Part shown: positions 6,669 to 7,160 of the stretch, in pieces
Layout of the letters: each line of letters opens with the position of its first letter
Position numbering within the stretch: position 1 is the first letter of the stretch
Source: an uncultured Hyphomonadaceae bacterium
GTDB taxonomy: Bacteria; Pseudomonadota; Alphaproteobacteria; Caulobacterales; Hyphomonadaceae
Reading direction: 5' to 3'
NCBI GenBank assembly: GCA_937873805.1
Contig: CALMWO010000004.1
Coordinates: 1-7,160 of the forward strand
Length of the DNA: 7,160 nt
Position numbers and translations under genes: made by a program
Notes under the pieces: generated by a model
The model's input: the letters and a program-made list of their open reading frames with translations, nothing else
The model's database searches: none
What the model was told of the DNA's origin: nothing

Positions 6669-7061
6669 CTACCGTGGCGGCGGCAGAGACCTTAGGAAGG
6701 CGATCACGTCCGCGCGGGATTGTTCGTCGGACAAGTTCTTGGTCATGCCGGTTCCCGGCGCAAATCCCGATGGAGACGCAAGAAAGGCCGCGAGATTCTC
6801 GTCGGTCCATGTCTCATTGCGGCGGCCTTTGAGAGCTGCGCTGTACCCGCCGAACGTATCGATGCTGGCGATAGGCCGCCCCACCACGCCGCGAAGGGTG
6901 GGAGCAATCAAACCACCGTGACAGACGCGGCACTCGGCGGAAAAGATCGCTTCGCCTGTGGCCTCGTCTCCTGCGACAGGCGCGGAGAATGCCTGCTGAG
7001 CATACGCAGCAGAGCCGGCGGCAACGACCCAGCATGTAATGAGCAAGCGCAGCATCGCCAT
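6669..7061 (-). CDS. Small periplasmic class I cytochrome c
   Basis: Monohaem c-type cytochrome, an electron carrier in the periplasm, exported by Sec and loaded with haem by the cytochrome c maturation machinery. From the ATG at 7061-7059 it is 130 aa. A signal peptide (MAMLRLLITCWVVAAGSAAYA, cleaved before QQ at 22) is followed by a mature domain of about 109 aa. The haem-binding CRVCH is at 44-48 (Cys44, Cys47, axial His48), with a following APTLRGVVGR segment typical of class I. The sixth ligand is probably Met106 in PGTGM. The C-terminal helix (RADVIAFLRSLPPPR) is complete. The start is chosen because GGGAG (7075-7071) lies nine bases upstream and the signal peptide begins there; a GTG at 7088 in the same frame would add nine polar residues ahead of it. 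The redox partner is not in the window, and might be a dehydrogenase encoded beyond the right edge, which is speculation. Confidence 0.92.
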   Translation of the reverse strand: MAMLRLLITCWVVAAGSAAYAQQAFSAPVAGDEATGEAIFSAECRVCHGGLIAPTLRGVVGRPIASIDTFGGYSAALKGRRNETWTDENLAAFLASPSGFAPGTGMTKNLSDEQSRADVIAFLRSLPPPR

Positions 7062-7100
7062 CGGTTCGCACTCCCATCGCGCAGTCACGTCTGCGTTCAG

Positions 7101-7126
7101 GTTTGCAGTCTACGTTGACTGCAAAC
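7101..7126. promoter_or_regulatory. 26-bp near-perfect palindrome, probable operator
   Basis: Perfect 10-bp arms GTTTGCAGTC (7101-7110) and GACTGCAAAC (7117-7126) flank TACGTT, whose inner ACGT is itself symmetric, so 12 of 13 base pairs match (only T7111/T7116 fails). It lies 39 bp before the cytochrome start and overlaps the -35 of a possible rightward promoter. Length and symmetry fit the operator of a dimeric repressor. The TetR protein encoded at 5856-6524 is the obvious local candidate; a BlaI/MecI-type or other regulator encoded outside the window is the alternative. A transcribed hairpin is possible but less likely, as no T-run follows. Confidence 0.65.
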
Positions 7127-7143
7127 ACAAAAGGCGTTCTAGT
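7115..7143 (+). promoter_or_regulatory. Possible rightward sigma-70-like promoter
   Basis: TTGACT (7115-7120) matches the -35 consensus in five of six bases, and after a 17-base spacer TCTAGT (7138-7143) matches the -10 in four of six. It would drive a gene beyond the right edge, divergent from the cytochrome. Its -35 sits in the right arm of the palindrome, so a bound regulator would block it. No leftward promoter for the cytochrome is clear. Confidence 0.35.
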
Positions 7144-7160
7144 CCATCGCAGTCTGGGCG

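Noticed and set aside
6321..6832. Plus-strand frames over the TetR and cytochrome genes
   Set aside because: They overlap two well-supported minus-strand genes, carry no recognisable domain and are Arg/Ser/Pro-rich in the manner of shadow frames.

Overview
The window reads as chromosomal DNA of a GC-rich Gram-negative proteobacterium. The protein style suggests an alphaproteobacterium close to Sphingomonadales: a Gram-negative lipobox, Sec signal peptides, a periplasmic c-type cytochrome, and M61 and M28 peptidases of the kind common in that group. The lineage is an inference from remembered family resemblance, not a database result. I see no rRNA, tRNA, insertion sequence, CRISPR array or phage gene. 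Almost every base is coding, and the five intergenic gaps are 6 to 144 bp.

Layout, left to right. The window opens inside the N-terminal half of a major facilitator transporter of the metabolite:H+ symporter (MHS) type on the minus strand (446 down to 1, cut by the window edge). A 138-bp divergent gap with a 17-bp near-palindrome separates it from a secreted M61 peptidase with a C-terminal PDZ-like domain (585-2513, plus). Six bases after that stop is the stop of a lipoprotein M28 zinc peptidase with an FN3-like tail (2520-3908, minus). The M28 gene starts 86 bp from a divergent, secreted M14 zinc carboxypeptidase-family protein (3995-5812, plus). A 43-bp convergent gap follows, then a TetR/AcrR-family repressor (5856-6524, minus) and, upstream of it on the same strand, a small periplasmic class I cytochrome c (6669-7061, minus). 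The last 99 bases are a control region with a 26-bp near-perfect palindrome overlapping a possible rightward promoter for a gene beyond the window.

How the genes may work together. The core is a run of three exported metallopeptidases from three unrelated clans: M61 (HExxH, aminopeptidase-like), M28 (co-catalytic zinc, aminopeptidase) and M14 (HxxE...H, carboxypeptidase). With the neighbouring MHS transporter, which takes up small organic solutes, this looks like a peptide-scavenging neighbourhood in which exported peptides are trimmed from both ends. That joint role is inferred. The genes alternate in strand and so are not one operon. The TetR and cytochrome genes form a separate right-hand unit, and the palindrome at the right end is the clearest regulatory signal in the window. 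I found no convincing new defence, mobile or RNA-based system here.
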